Positions 24,600 to 36,554 of a DNA stretch of 64,000 bases are shown here, piece by piece. The position numbers and the translations under genes were made by a program. The stretch is taken from the NCBI RefSeq assembly GCF_963924675.1, contig NC_089220.1, forward strand, positions 55,562,639-55,626,638. Direction: 5' to 3'. Under the pieces are notes generated by a model. It saw only the letters and a program-made list of their open reading frames with translations. It was not told where the DNA came from and did not search any database. Within the stretch, counting starts at the first letter, position 1; every line of letters starts with the position of its first letter. The stretch comes from Phocoena phocoena (lineage: Eukaryota; Chordata; Mammalia; Artiodactyla; Phocoenidae).

Positions 24600-25035
24600 A
24601 TTCTTAACATTATAAAAGAATGATGAATAAACTATATGGTCAATATATCAACATTTCACTAGATCATTCCTTTATAATTACTGAAATTTTTCTGCCCTCT
24701 ATCCAGGGCACTTCATTTCTAAAATTGTAAAACCTAAAAAAAACTGGAATAAAAAATCAGAAAGTTGTTTTGGTGAACATGCCTGAGCGAAAGGAGGTGA
24801 GATTATCACAGGTACAGTGAACCCTTTGTGTCACATAGCAGTGATCACCTCCCAGAATAGAGTGTTCACAATACTAGCATCCCTCAAAACTGGATGGGGG
24901 ATACATTGAATAAATAGTGTCAAACTGTTGCTCTCTCATCACTCTATTTTCTAGGTATCTCAATTGACCATCCTTGTTACAGTAATTATTTTTGATATAT
25001 TAATACTGTTGATTACATTACAACTTCCTTCACAT
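24600..25035. other. No feature recognised
   Basis: Unique AT-rich DNA between two SINEs. Confidence 0.4.
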
Positions 25036-25047
25036 CTAAATGCTTTT

Positions 25048-25206
25048 GGCCTCTCACTGTTGTGCCCTCTCCCGTTGCCGAGCACAGGCTCTGGAGGTGC
25101 AGGCTCTGCCGCTCTGCGGCATGTGGGATCTTCCCGGACCGGGGCACGAACCCACGTCCCCTGCATCAGCAGGCAGACTCTCAACCACTGCGCCACCGGA
25201 TAAGCC
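25048..25206 (-). mobile_element. CHR SINE with 12-bp target-site duplication
   Basis: Antisense CHR element. It is flanked by exact 12-bp repeats 'ctaaatgctttt' at 25036-25047 and 25207-25218. The A-tail is absent or merged with the duplication (the minus strand reads 'aaaagcatttag'). The body is shorter than the 38097 copy, lacking part of the middle, so this is an internally shortened copy or a shorter subfamily. Confidence 0.92.
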
Positions 25207-25444
25207 CTAAATGCTTTTTGATTGGACTTTAAGAACCTGTTTTTCTCTTTGACCAGATTGCCTGTCATTTTTTTCCCTTGTTTTGATAAGAAAGGCTTAT
25301 CTTTCTTTTGTTTGTTTTTGAGTCATTTCCCTACAGCTTAAGTACTTCAGGCATCACTTTATTTATTTTTTTTACTCCTAGAACAATGACTGAAAGTCAT
25401 TGTTTATTTATTATTATTCTTAATAGTAAAACAGAAGTAAAGCT

Positions 25445-25506
25445 TCCATAGAATTTATGTGTTAGACATTCTTCTAAGACCTTTACATGCATTAATTCAT
25501 TTAATC
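25445..25506 (-). mobile_element. MIR fragment
   Basis: A short antisense MIR piece ('gacctttacatgcattaatt', 'catttaatc'), cut off on the right by the L1 tail that starts at 25508. Confidence 0.6.
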
Positions 25507-25507
25507 T

Positions 25508-25770
25508 TTTTTTTTTAACATCTTTATTGGGGTATAACTGCTTTACAGGGTTGCATTAGTTTCTGCTGTATAACAAAGTGAATCAGCTATATGTATACAT
25601 ATATCCCCATATCTCCTCCCTCTTGCGTCTCCCTCCCACCTTCCCTATCCCACCCCTCTAGGTGGTCACAAAGCACCGAGGTGAACTCCCTGTGCTATGT
25701 GGCTGCTTCCCACTAGCTATCTATTTTACATTTGGTAGTGTATATATGTTCATGCCACTCTCTCATGCAC
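25508..25770 (-). mobile_element. Young L1 3' UTR, strongly 5'-truncated, antisense
   Basis: The sequence starts with the T-run of an antisense A-tail and 'aacatctttattggggtata', then the same 3' UTR seen in sense at 36270-36530 and in antisense at 51530-51775. Only about 260 bases of the L1 were inserted. It landed in or beside a MIR. Possible duplication 'catttaa/catttat' is weak. Confidence 0.9.
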
Positions 25771-25904
25771 CATTTATGAATGCTTAGGAAATGATTCATA
25801 AAAGAAACTATAAAAGCATTTTAAATCACTTATGAAAAATATATATTCAATTCCAAAGGGAAATAAAATTAAGAAATTTAAAACGTTTAAAAACTCACCA
25901 GAGG

Positions 25905-26465
25905 GGGGTTTCCCTGGTGCCGCAATGGTTAAGAATCCACCTGCTGGGCTTCCCTGGTGGCGCAGTGGTTGAGAGTCCGCCTGCCAATGCAGGGGACACG
26001 GGTTTGTGTCCCAGTCCGGGAAGATCTCACATGCCATGGAGCGGCTGGGCCTGTGAGCCATGGCCGCTAGGCCTGCGCGTCCGGATCCTGTGCTCTGCAA
26101 CGGGAGAGGCCACAACAGTGAGAGGTCCGCGTACCACCAAAAAAAAAGAATCCACCTGCCAATGCAGGGGACACAGGTTTGAGCCCTGGTCCAGGAAGAT
26201 CCCACATGCCGCCAAGCAACTAAGCCCGTGCACCACAACTACTGAGCCTGCGCTCTAGAGCCCGTGAATCACAACTACTGAAGCCCATGTGCCACAACTG
26301 CTGAAGCCTGTGTGCCTAGAGCCCGCTGTCCACAACAAGAGAAGTCACCATAATGAGAATCCCGTGCACCAGAACAAAGAGTAGCCCCTGCTCTCAGCAA
26401 CTAGAGGAAACCTGCATGCAGCAGCAAAGACCCAATGCAGCCAAAAATTAAATAAATTCATTAAA
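25905..26465 (+). mobile_element. Older CHR-type SINE, host of a second SINE
   Basis: The head 'ttccctggtgccgcaatggt' begins at 25910. After the 201-base younger SINE (25945-26145) the element resumes at 26146 with 'aatgcaggggacacaggttt'. It continues with a long body containing repeated 'cacaactactgaa'-like units and ends in an A-rich tail near 26465. It is flanked by a 15-bp duplication with one mismatch: 'aaaactcaccagagg' at 25890-25904 and 'aaaactcaacagagg' at 26466-26480. Confidence 0.9.
25945..26145 (+). mobile_element. CHR SINE inserted in an older SINE
   Basis: A complete young-looking CHR copy from 'gggcttccctggtggcgcag' to an A-run. It is flanked by the exact repeat 'aagaatccacctgc' at 25931-25944 and 26146-26159, which is a duplicated piece of the host SINE head. 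The A and B boxes of the RNA polymerase III promoter are recognisable. Confidence 0.95.
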
Positions 26466-26481
26466 AAAACTCAACAGAGGT

Positions 26482-27775
26482 AAAAAAACAAAACAAAAAT
26501 GCAAAAAAATTATGTCTCATAAGGACGTAGATAACATGACCACAAAATATTCAGAGTATTAATGTGTATGACTTCCTTGTAGTTGTTTAGGATTTTGTAA
26601 GTTATTTCTTCAAAAAGATTGGGTTAAAAGTTTTTATTAATTATAGAATTACCTGATCACTAGCTGACTTTTTTTTCAAATCATTTGTGGCAAATAGAAA
26701 TTATCCGTGAAAATCAGTATTTTCACTATAATGCTTTAGAAACCAAGTGAAATTTTATTAAGATATACTTTCCTTATGAATCCATCTGAATTGTAGCTAT
26801 CACTCTAGTTAATTTTTATCCATTCTTTAAAATTAAAAAATGATAGCATGGAGATTTAGATAGTGAGGAAGGGGTTGAGAATGAAGAACAATAGATTTTA
26901 TTCTTTTCAGACAGAGGTGGAAATGTAGTTTAAGAAAAGCTAAAAATATTAATTCTGTTACATATCTTCATTGTTTTTCTAAATAAATTTTAGGCAAAAC
27001 TGACAGATGAATTACATGTCTCTATTTGGATAATATTCTCATCTGAACATATAAAAACAAGAAATTTGGGAGAAGCTATAGTATTTCTTTCAAATAAAAC
27101 TACCCTGGATTTTCACATCTAAATCTAAATAACTCCATATATAATAAGTTTAATGGCAATAAATCAGCCAAGTTTGGGGCTTATGTCCACAATTTAGATC
27201 TTTCAATAAAAAACTTAAAACAATTGCTAGAAGACATTGGAACTTGAGTAGAGTTGACGACCAAAGATTAGGTATGATTGTAGGCGTAATGAGTCAGGGA
27301 AAAAATCTATGCGTGTATAGTTTCTTTAGTCTCAATGGAAAAGATTGCTGAAGAGTTTATAAACTATATTCTAGCAAATTAGAATTCCTTGAAAAATAAG
27401 ATACTGATTCACAAATCTTGTTTTAAAAAATGCTATTTTAGTGCCTAAAGACAGCAGTTTCACTAGTAAAATTTTTCAAAACAATTAAATAAATTCACTG
27501 ATGTATAAAAAAGTTTCTTGTTTTGAGTTTCACCTTCCTGTGATAAGCAGGGTGTGAAGACAAGTGGAAACTCTGAGGATGATTGCTATTAACACACAAT
27601 TTCTGGGCTACAAACACCTGCTAGCACATATCATGGACTTTGGCCTGGATGGATAGATACATTGTTCTGGTCTGATTGAACTACCTGAGGAAACACTGCA
27701 GGGAACTAAAGATAGGAGTTGTACAACACTTCTTCTCTTCTTCCTATCCGAGAGTCACATATAATCATGTTTACC
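26482..27775. other. No feature recognised
   Basis: About 1.3 kb of AT-rich unique DNA without recognised exons or repeats. Confidence 0.45.
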
Positions 27776-27779
27776 TGTT

Positions 27780-27865
27780 AAGTATTTATAATCCTAACTT
27801 GGAACAGAACTTAGTTCTGTGCCTGGTTCAAAGTGCTCAATTAATATTTGTTAAATATTCTTACT
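27780..27865 (+). mobile_element. L2/MIR-type 3' tail fragment
   Basis: 'ctgtgcctggttcaaagtgctcaattaatatttgtt' in two parts around 27820-27852 resembles the shared L2/MIR 3' end. Too short to say which. Confidence 0.4.
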
Positions 27866-28179
27866 GCATGATTAGTAACGATTAGTTACTATAACTATCA
27901 GCTTCCTTCCCTGTGCTTATTCCTTTTTTTGCTCATGTGAACATATATGCATTTATATATGCTTATGCATCCAACTCTTCTCAGCCAGCATGTGTTCATC
28001 TCTAGTGATCATTTTAAAACAAAGGATAAATAAAGAGCCCTCTCCTTAAAAATGTCTTTAATCATCTTTATTAATCACAACCTCATGCATTGGAAAACAG
28101 TAGTACTTATATGTGGATGATGTTATTTATTCAGTCTCCAGGAAAAAATGTGTTCCTTGTATGAATTACAGATCCCTTG

Positions 28180-28275
28180 CACTGACTCTTTAGCCTCCTG
28201 CGTGCTCTAGAGTGACTAGCACAATGCAACCCACTGTACCGACTAAATAACTGTTTGAATGAAAGAGAATGGAAT
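28180..28275 (+). mobile_element. L2-like 3' tail fragment (weak)
   Basis: 'gactagcacaatgcaaccca' and 'aactgtttgaatgaaagaga' suggest a degenerate L2 tail. Confidence 0.3.
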
Positions 28276-28369
28276 TAATATAATTTTAGCTGTGAGATAT
28301 ACACATATGAAATGCAGGAGGATCAAATTAATCACAAGAAAATCAACATTAATAACAGGAGGTACACAT

Positions 28370-28535
28370 TCTCCAATCCCTAGTATGCATATAGTATTTT
28401 ACATACATTATTTTAGATATTTCTAGTAGTTTGGAAAAGTCAATATTATCACTCCCCTTTTACACAGGAAGAAACTGAGATGGAAAAAATTAACCTGTCC
28501 AGGATCACCAAGTAGACAAGTAGCAGAAATCTTTC
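28370..28535 (-). mobile_element. MIR SINE
   Basis: Antisense MIR core: 'atcactccccttttacacag' near 28449, 'gaagaaactgagatgg', and 'ggatcaccaagtagacaagt'. 5' part lost. Confidence 0.78.
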
Positions 28536-28539
28536 TATT

Positions 28540-29629
28540 ATTTCACACTCCCTCCTTAATTATGGAGACCTTGCCAAAATACTAACTTGCATTTTCTTTG
28601 AAGCTTTTATTAGTGGAGACATTATTTTTATGAGAATATAATAGGGGCTAGATGCCTTAACAACTCTTCCTTCTCCATTCTCCTTTACCTCACCTGCTTA
28701 CCATACAAGGAAAAAATGTTTTCCAACTTGTCCTCATTGTTTCCTCCATTCACTTCCTATATGACTTTCCTGAAAGATACTAGTGATAAATGGTTCAGAT
28801 CTAATGATATATTTATGAGCTTTTAAAGTGAAATGGAACATTATAGAGACATATTGCTATAAACATTTAAATCCATTAAACTGGTTAGAAAATATGTTCA
28901 AAATTGTGATCAAACTTCCGACTGAATCTGCCTCTCCATCTTTAAGCATCAGCATTTAGTTTTATAAATTAAAAAAAGAAAAGAGAGGCATTGTTCATCT
29001 TTAAACTTTTTCTCTTTTATTCATTTAGCTATGCTGCCTCAAGTTGTTGTTTTTGTTTTTAATCTTTTCTACAAAAGCCGAATGTTTCAGTTTCCCTAGA
29101 AATTAAATAGGTATTTGTGGTTTTGCCTCAGAACCTTTTTACTGAGACCCACAGTGGACTAACTTAGCTTCTGAGCAATCACAAAAGTAAAACTGTGAAA
29201 TGTGAAAATGAAGAGTAAAACTTCTCAGACACCCCAGTCAAGGCAATAAACATATCCATCATATCCCCAAACTCACCAAATTGTATCCAATAAATATATT
29301 CCGTTTTTTAAAAATATCATTTATACTTCAATAAAGCTGTTTTAAGAAAGTAAATTTTTTTCAAAACATAGAATATGTGTTCAGATAAGGAGAACATGAA
29401 AAATGCTGTCCTAAAGAACAGAAATAGAAGAAAACAAATTAAAAAAAAGAGAGAAAATTTAAAAAAGCTACAAATAAGTCTTTCTATTATGTCCCTAAGA
29501 GAAAACAAATTAGTACTAAAATTTGAACATTAGCTAAAGGATGTACTCACTAAAGCAACATACATTTTTAGGTTAAATATTATTTATGTATTAAAGATAT
29601 AGTAAGTGACGGCATGAGGACTTTCATTT
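28540..29629. other. No feature recognised
   Basis: AT-rich unique DNA, with A/T runs around 29340-29470. Confidence 0.45.
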
Positions 29630-30745
29630 CCAATATTATGGCAGACTAGTTTATTCAGACAAACCATCTTGCTAAAAAGGAATAAAAATGCTCAAAGCAA
29701 ATTGTTTCTCTCTGGAGAAATAAAACTTCATCCTAGGACTCAAAGTATTTTAATAAAATTTTTTCAAGAAAAACCTGAAGCTTAGAATAAAAAAATAAAA
29801 GGATACCTAAGGAAAAAGCACCATGAGTGATAATCAGCTTTTAAAAACAGATAGCAAACATAGACCTACGAAGCCTTAAATATAATAAATATCAGACACA
29901 CAAAATAGCTCTGCTTACTTTAATATTTCTAGTCTTCAAAATTTCTATAGAAAATAGACACTACATACAGTGACCTCGCTGATTTGGGGGGAAAAAAGGA
30001 AAGAGAAATTGAGTAAATTAAATATGGAGTAATCTAAAAGAAAAACTGAGTAAATGGGTTTACAAGCTGATTAAATACAGTTCATAATACAACAAAGGAC
30101 CTCAAAACTAGAGCAGTAAAATTATCCAGAATACAACAGATAGTGACAAAGACTGGAAATGTTTAAAATAAGTTAGGCAACATGGTGAATAAGTAAGAAA
30201 GCCTCACCATAGTAAAAGAATATCAAGAATGTGTCAGATGCAATATTGAAGAGATAATGGGTAAGAATTTTCCAGAATTAAGGGACAGAAGCCACAGATT
30301 CAAGAAGCCCAATGAATCCCAAGCTAGATAAATAGAAAAACATTTACATTTGAGGATGACAAAGTGAAACTGAACAATAAAAGAAAAATTCAAAGAGAAA
30401 ATCCTAAAACCTGTCTAAGGGAAAAAATATTCTTCAAGGAGTGATAGTAAGACTGATAGCTCACTTTTAAACAGCAACAATGGAAGCCAGGATACTGAGA
30501 AAAAAAGTTTTAACCTAGAAATCTATACTCCCAAAGATGTTTTCAGACCTATACAGAGCTTGCCATTATTAAAGGAAATTTGAAAGGCTGTCTTTCAGGC
30601 AGAAGGAAGGTGATCTCAGAAGGGACGCCTGTGATACAAGAACAAATGGAGCAAAAATAAATTGGTAAATTCGAGAATAAATCTTAATAAATGTCAATTG
30701 TATTAAACAGTGATAATTATATGTGCAGTTAAAAAAACAGATAGA
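29630..30745 (+). mobile_element. Old L1/HAL1 ORF1-region remnant
   Basis: The stretch 'gagataatgggtaagaattt...' (from about 30251) and 'agattcaagaagcccaatga' match the L1 ORF1 RNA-binding region. 'ttaaacagcaacaatggaag' and 'ggaaatttgaaaggctgtct' match the ORF1 C-terminal end and the segment after it. No ORF2 follows, which is what a HAL1 (half-L1) element would show, although a truncated L1M would look the same. Frames are fully decayed. Confidence 0.6.
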
Positions 30746-31784
30746 ATTACAATAATGATACTTTTTCAAAATCAACTGAGAGTATAGTAGTGGTGTTAAC
30801 ATTTCTAAGCTCCTTTTGTTACTAAGGAATAACTTGCTCAAAGTATTGTTAATCATTAGGTTTTGATAAATTAAGTGCATATGTAGTCACTATCATGTAG
30901 TTGTTAATTTCTGTAATATGTGAATGTATTTTATATTTTAAAAATTATGTTAAATGCCCTCTTCCCTCTCCTAAACACAAATATTACAAACAAGTACTGG
31001 AGAATCCAAAATGTCTTGCTAAATCCCAGTAGTTACTCTTCTATAGTAATATTTGCTTAATTCTGAACGCTAAGTACATAGAAGTGTTTCTTGTATGTAT
31101 GCCATACATTTTCTCAAAATAAGATTTTATGCATAGAATAAGAACTACATTTCAATAATGATTAAACGTTTTAAAATATGGTCTATAATTGTAGTTTTTA
31201 CTGTCTTACTATTGTTGGTGAGAAATTGAGTAAGCCTATATGCAATTGTAAACAAAGCCTTAGAAGTATATGAAAGCATATACATTTTTCAGAATAATTG
31301 AAAAGAATATTCTTCTCTATAATACTTTAATAATAGCTTTTAAGCATATAGTACATATTTATTTCTATTCATTTTATCATAATGCTAAAATGAATTTGCT
31401 CATGGTGGCATATACCATTAGAAATTAATGTTGAAGTTGTTGTATTCTGTTAATAAAAATACAAAGGGGAATTTTTAAAATTAAAACTGGTAATAATTTC
31501 TTCTTCCTTCTAATGTTTATGCATAATTAATTGTATTAATAGAAATAATTTTTCTACTGCTTCCTTTCACGTATATTCAATAGTGGAATAGAAAAAAAAT
31601 GGGTAAGATCCTGAATAGATGACCATCCTTTAGGGGAAAATGTACATACTTATGAATTTTGGCTATTCTCAGGGAGGCTAAGAGCTCCACTGTGGAATTG
31701 AGTTCTTCCTTTGGAGTCCATCTGATCGGACCTACAGGAAGAGAGAGAATACTCTGCATAGGAAAATCAATGGGTTCTCTCTGT
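30746..31784. other. No feature recognised
   Basis: AT-rich unique DNA without recognised features. Confidence 0.45.
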
Positions 31785-31945
31785 CAATTTCTCTCTCTCT
31801 CTCTTTCTCTCCCTCTCTCCCTCCCTGTGTGTGTGTGTCTCTCTCTCTCTCCTGTCTCTCTCTTCTGTCTCTTCTCTCTCTCCCTTTTCCCTTCTCTCCC
31901 CACCTCGTCTCTCTCTCTTTCCCATCCTCCTTTCCTTTTCCCTTT
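31785..31945. repeat. Polypyrimidine (CT)n-rich tract with short (TG)n
   Basis: About 160 bases of almost pure pyrimidine on the plus strand, with CT, TCC and CCCT units and one (TG)6 block near 31826. Such mirror-symmetric pyrimidine tracts can form triplex DNA and vary in length. The open frames on both strands here are low-complexity artefacts. Confidence 0.95.
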
Positions 31946-31989
31946 AAAAGCTGAGATCTCAGTTGACAAAAATATTAGAGAGATGTTTT

Positions 31990-32524
31990 AGAAACAAGGA
32001 AGGCTAAATTTATGCTTCACCTCATCTTTCCATATTGCTAATCTTCAGTGAAGTGTACTAAATACACAGACACTTATATACTTGATTTGTTTTTATCTGG
32101 GGGGAAAATCAAAGACTGAAGCTGTTTTCCATGGTATCTTTGTCTCAGGATGTAACAGTGAAAGCATCTATCATTTTAATTAATTCAAAGGAAGTAGGAC
32201 AATTGAATGGAAGTAAAGAAAGTATATGTCATCTCTAACCATTAAAAATCTTTGGGATATTTAAAAGAATAAGGAGCTCCCACAAAACTTCATTTATGTT
32301 TAGATCAGAAAACAGTAGTCTTGAGCTATTATCTGAGATATATTATTTAAAAATCACTATGTTACAAATTCTTAATCAGATGTTATGTAAATTACTTATA
32401 TACTTATTATTTTACTTTGTCATTTTATATTTCTAGGAGTATATGAAAATAATAAAATTAGAGGAAATATATTTTCTTTCACGTAATATCCTGCTCCCTA
32501 TAACTGTTTATTGTATTTACCCAT
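31990..32524. other. No feature recognised
   Basis: AT-rich unique DNA between the pyrimidine tract and the old L1. Confidence 0.4.
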
Positions 32525-33100
32525 TTTGGAGGAGTGGGGAGTAAATTTTACATGAGTATTCCACATGCATACAGGAAAGTGTACACATTATAAGTTGATG
32601 AATTTTCACAAAGTGAATATATCCATGTAACCATAACCTGGGTCAATAAATAGCACAGAAGTAGCATCCAGAATCCAGCAACCAGATGCAGCCCACCCAC
32701 TACACCACAGTTTAGTTTAGACTATTTTGGAACTTTACAAGAATGGTATCATACTGTACTTTTTAATTTTGAATGGCTTCTTTCAATATCATTTGGTTTG
32801 TCCAATTTTCCCATATGGTTGTCACTGCCAATAAACTAATTTTTTGCATTGTATTATATTCCACTGAATGAATATATGATGATTTATTGATTCTATTATT
32901 GGACAATCTAGGTTATTTCTAGCTTTTTCATACTGCAAATTACACTGTTATGAATATATGTATATGTGTTCAGTGAAAGTATGTACACATTTCTGTGTCA
33001 TATGTAAACCAAAAGTGTGATTGCTGGGTCACACGGCATATCTGTTCAGCTTTAGTATTTAAATTACCTATAAACCACTGTCACATCAATGGGATCAATG
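32525..33100 (-). mobile_element. Old L1 (L1M-type), antisense 3' region
   Basis: Antisense L1 3' UTR and ORF2 end: 'gattgctgggtcacacggca' near 33020, 'attgtattatattccactga' near 32849. It ends at or near the target site of the younger L1 at 33114, which may have landed at the edge of this element. Confidence 0.75.
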
Positions 33101-33113
33101 TAGTGAGGTGAGG

Positions 33114-36100
33114 GTGTTTATTTGAGATTTTTCTTGTTTCTAGAGATAGGATGGTATTACTATAACCTTCCCTCTTAGAACTGCTTTTGCTGCATCCCAT
33201 AGGTTTTAGATCATTGTGTTTTCATTGTCATTTGTTTCCAGGTATTTTTTGATTTCTTCTTTGATTATTTTAGTGATCTCATTGTTATTTAATAGCTTAT
33301 CATTTAGAGTCCTTGTGTTTGTACACATAAAGCAATTAGAAAAACAAGAACAAAAAGACCCCCAAAGTTAGCAGAAGGAAAGAAATCATAAAGATCAGAT
33401 CAGAAATAAATGAAGAAGAAATGAAGGAAATGATAGCAAAGGTCAATAAAACTAAAAGCTGGATCTTTGAGAAGATAAACAAAATCGATAAACCATTAGC
33501 CAGACTCATCAAGAAGAAAAGGGAGAAGACTCAAATCAACAGAATTAGAAATGAAAACGGACCAGTAACAACTGACACGGCAGAAATATAAAGGATCACG
33601 AGAGATTACTACAAGCAACTCTATGCCAATAAAATGGACAACCTGGAAGAAACAGACAAATTCTTTGAAAAGCACAACCTTCAGAGACTGAACCAGGAAG
33701 AAAGAGAAAATATAAACAAACTAATCACAATCACTGAAATTGAAACTGTGATTAAAAATCTTCTAACAAAAAAAAGTCAAGTTCCAGATGGCTTCACAGG
33801 TGAATTCTATCAAACATTTAAAGAGCTAACACCTATCCCTCTCAAACTCTTCCAAAATATAGCAGAGGGATGAACACTCCTAAACTCATTCTATGAGGTC
33901 ACCATCACCCTGATGCCAAAACCAGAGAAAGATGTCACAAAAAAAGAAAACTACAGGCCAATATCACTGGTGAACATAGATGCAAAAATCCTCAACAAAA
34001 TACTAGCAAACAGAATCCAACAGCACATTAAAAGGATCATACACCATGATCAAGTGGGGTTTATCCCAGGAATGCAAGGATTCTTCAATATATGCAAATC
34101 AATCAATGTGATACACCATATTAACAAATTGAAGGAGAAAAACCATATGATAATCTCAATAGTTGCAGAAAAACCTTTTGACAACTTTCAACATACATTT
34201 ATGATAAAAACTCTCGAGAAAGTAGGCATAGAGGGACTTACCTCAACATAATAAAGACCAGGTATGACAAACCCACAGCCAACATTGTTCTCAATGGTGA
34301 AAAATTTAAACCATTTCCACTAAGATCAGGAACAAGACAAGGTTGCCCACCCTCACCACTATTATTCAACATAGTTTTGGAAGCTTTAGCCACAGCAGTC
34401 AGAGAAGGAAAAGAAATAAAAGGAATCTAAATTTGAAAAGCAGAAGTAAAACTGTCACTGTTTGCAGATAACATGATACTTTACATAGAGAATCCTAAAG
34501 ATGTTAACAGAAAACTACTAGAGCTACTCAATGAATCTGGTAAATTAGCAGGATACAAAATTAATGCACAGAAATCTTCTGCATTCTTATACACTAATGA
34601 TGAAAAATCTGGAAGAGAAATTAAGTAAACACTCTCATTTACCACTGCAACAAAAAGAATAAAATATCTAGGAATAAACCTACCTAAGGAGACAATAGAC
34701 CTGTTTGCAGAAAACTGTAAGACAATGATGAAAGAAATTAAAGATGATACAAACAGATGGAGAGATATACCATGTTCTTGGATTGGAAGAATCAACAATG
34801 TGAAAATGACTATACTACCCAAAGCAATCTACAGATTCAATGCAATCCCTATCAAACTACCAATGGCATTTTTCACAGAAGTAGAACAAAAAATTTCACA
34901 ATTTGTATGGAAACACAAAAGACTCCAAATAACCAATGCAATCTTGAGAAAGAAAAATGGAGCTGGAGGAATCAGGCTTCCTGACTTCAGACTATTCTAC
35001 AAAGCTACAGTAATCAAGATAGTATGGTACTGGCACAAAAACAAAAATATAGATCCATGGAACAGAATAGAAAGCCCAGAGATAAACCCACACACATATG
35101 GTCACCTTATCTTTGATAAAGGAGGCAAGAATATACAATGTCAAAAAGACAGCCTCTTCAATAATTGGTGCTGGGAAAGCTGGACAGCTGCATGTAAAAG
35201 AATGAAACTAGAACAATACACAACCATACAAAAAAATAAACTTAAAACAGATTAAAGAGCTAAATGTAAGGCCAGACACTATAAAACTCTGAGAAAAACA
35301 TAGGCAGAACACTCTATGACATAAATCACAGCAAGATCCTTTTTGACCCACCTCCTAGAGAAATGGACTAAAAACAAAAATAAACAAATGGGACCTAATG
35401 AAACTTAAAAGCTTTTGCACAACAAAGGAAACCATAAAGGTCACAAAAAGACAACACTCAGAATGGGAGCAAATATTTGCAAACGAAGCAACTGACAAAG
35501 GTTTAATCTTCAAAATATACAAGCAGCTCATGCAGCTCAATAACAAAAAAGAAACAATCCAATCCAAAGATGGGCAGAAGACATAAATAGACATTTCTCC
35601 AAAGAAGATATACAGATTACCAACAAACACGTGAAAGGATGCTCAACATCACTAATCATTAGAGAAATGCAAATCAAAACTACAATGAGGTATCACACCC
35701 ATCAGAATGGCCATCATCAAAAAATCTACAAACACTAAATATTGGAGAGGGTGTGGAGAAAAGGGAACCCGCCTACACTGTTGGTGGGAATGTAAATTGA
35801 TACAGCCACTATGGAAAACAGTATGGAAGTTCCTTAAAAAACTAAAAATAAAACTAACATATGGCCCAGAAATCCCACTACTGGGAATATACCCTGAGAA
35901 AACCATAATTCAAAAAGAGACATGTACCACAATGTGCATTGCAGCACTATTTACAATAGCCAGGACATGGAAGCAGCCTGGGTGTCCACTGACAGATGAA
36001 TGGATAAAGAAGATGTGGCACATATATACAGTGGAATATTGCTCAGACATAAAAAGAAATGAAATTGAGTTATTTGTAGTGAGGTGGATGGACCTAGAGT

Positions 36101-36541
36101 CTCTCATACAGAGTGAAGTAAGTCAAAAAGAGAAAAACAAATACCGTATGCTAACACATGTATATGGAATCTAAGAAAAAATAAAGGTTCTGAAGAACCT
36201 AGGGGCAGGACAGGAATAAAGGCGCAGACTTAGAGAAAGGCCTTTAGGACACAGAAAGGGGGAAGGGTAAGCTGAGACAAAGTGAGAGGTGGCATGGACA
36301 TATATACACTATCAAAGGTAAAATAGATAGCTAGTGGGAAGCAGCCACATAGCATAGGGAGATCAGCTCAGTGCTTTGTGACCACCTAGAGGGGTGGGAT
36401 AGGGAAGGTGGGAGGGAGATGCAAGAGGGATATGGGGATATATGTATACATATAGCTGATTCACTTTGTTATACAGCAGAAACTAACACAACAATGTAAA
36501 GCAATTATACTCCAATAAAGATGTAAAAAAAAAAAAGAAAA
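33114..36541 (+). mobile_element. Young L1, 5'-truncated, with 5' inversion and 13-bp target-site duplication
   Basis: The element is bounded by exact repeats 'tagtgaggtgagg' at 33101-33113 and 36542-36554. The first 209 bases (33114-33322) are antisense L1. From 33323 the element is sense and runs through ORF2, 3' UTR and A-tail (about 36527). The inverted piece corresponds to the L1 stretch directly before the start of the sense piece. This is the signature of twin priming with little or no loss at the breakpoint. The 3' UTR type matches 51503-54513 and 25508-25770. Confidence 0.96.
33340..36174 (+). pseudogene. L1 ORF2 remnant (endonuclease-RT linker, RT, C-terminal domain)
   Basis: ORF2 of an active L1 encodes an endonuclease and reverse transcriptase that copy L1 RNA into the genome. 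Here only the part from the linker onward is present. The frame is interrupted by a stop at 33871-33873 (open fragments 33634-33873 and 33913-34251 share one frame), then by frameshifts leading to open pieces at 34725-35255 and 35707-36174. The RT motif reads F-A-D-N at 34461-34472, so the second catalytic aspartate is replaced. The C-terminal open piece of 155 codons ends with the natural ORF2 stop. It cannot produce a working protein. Confidence 0.93.
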
Positions 36542-36554
36542 TAGTGAGGTGAGG

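Noticed and set aside
25774..26258. Long frames on both strands around 26 kb
   Set aside because: They are translations of nested SINEs, which are GC-rich and poor in stops.
31659..31991. Serine/leucine-rich frame and its antisense arginine/glutamate-rich frame
   Set aside because: Both are translations of the pyrimidine tract, a low-complexity artefact.
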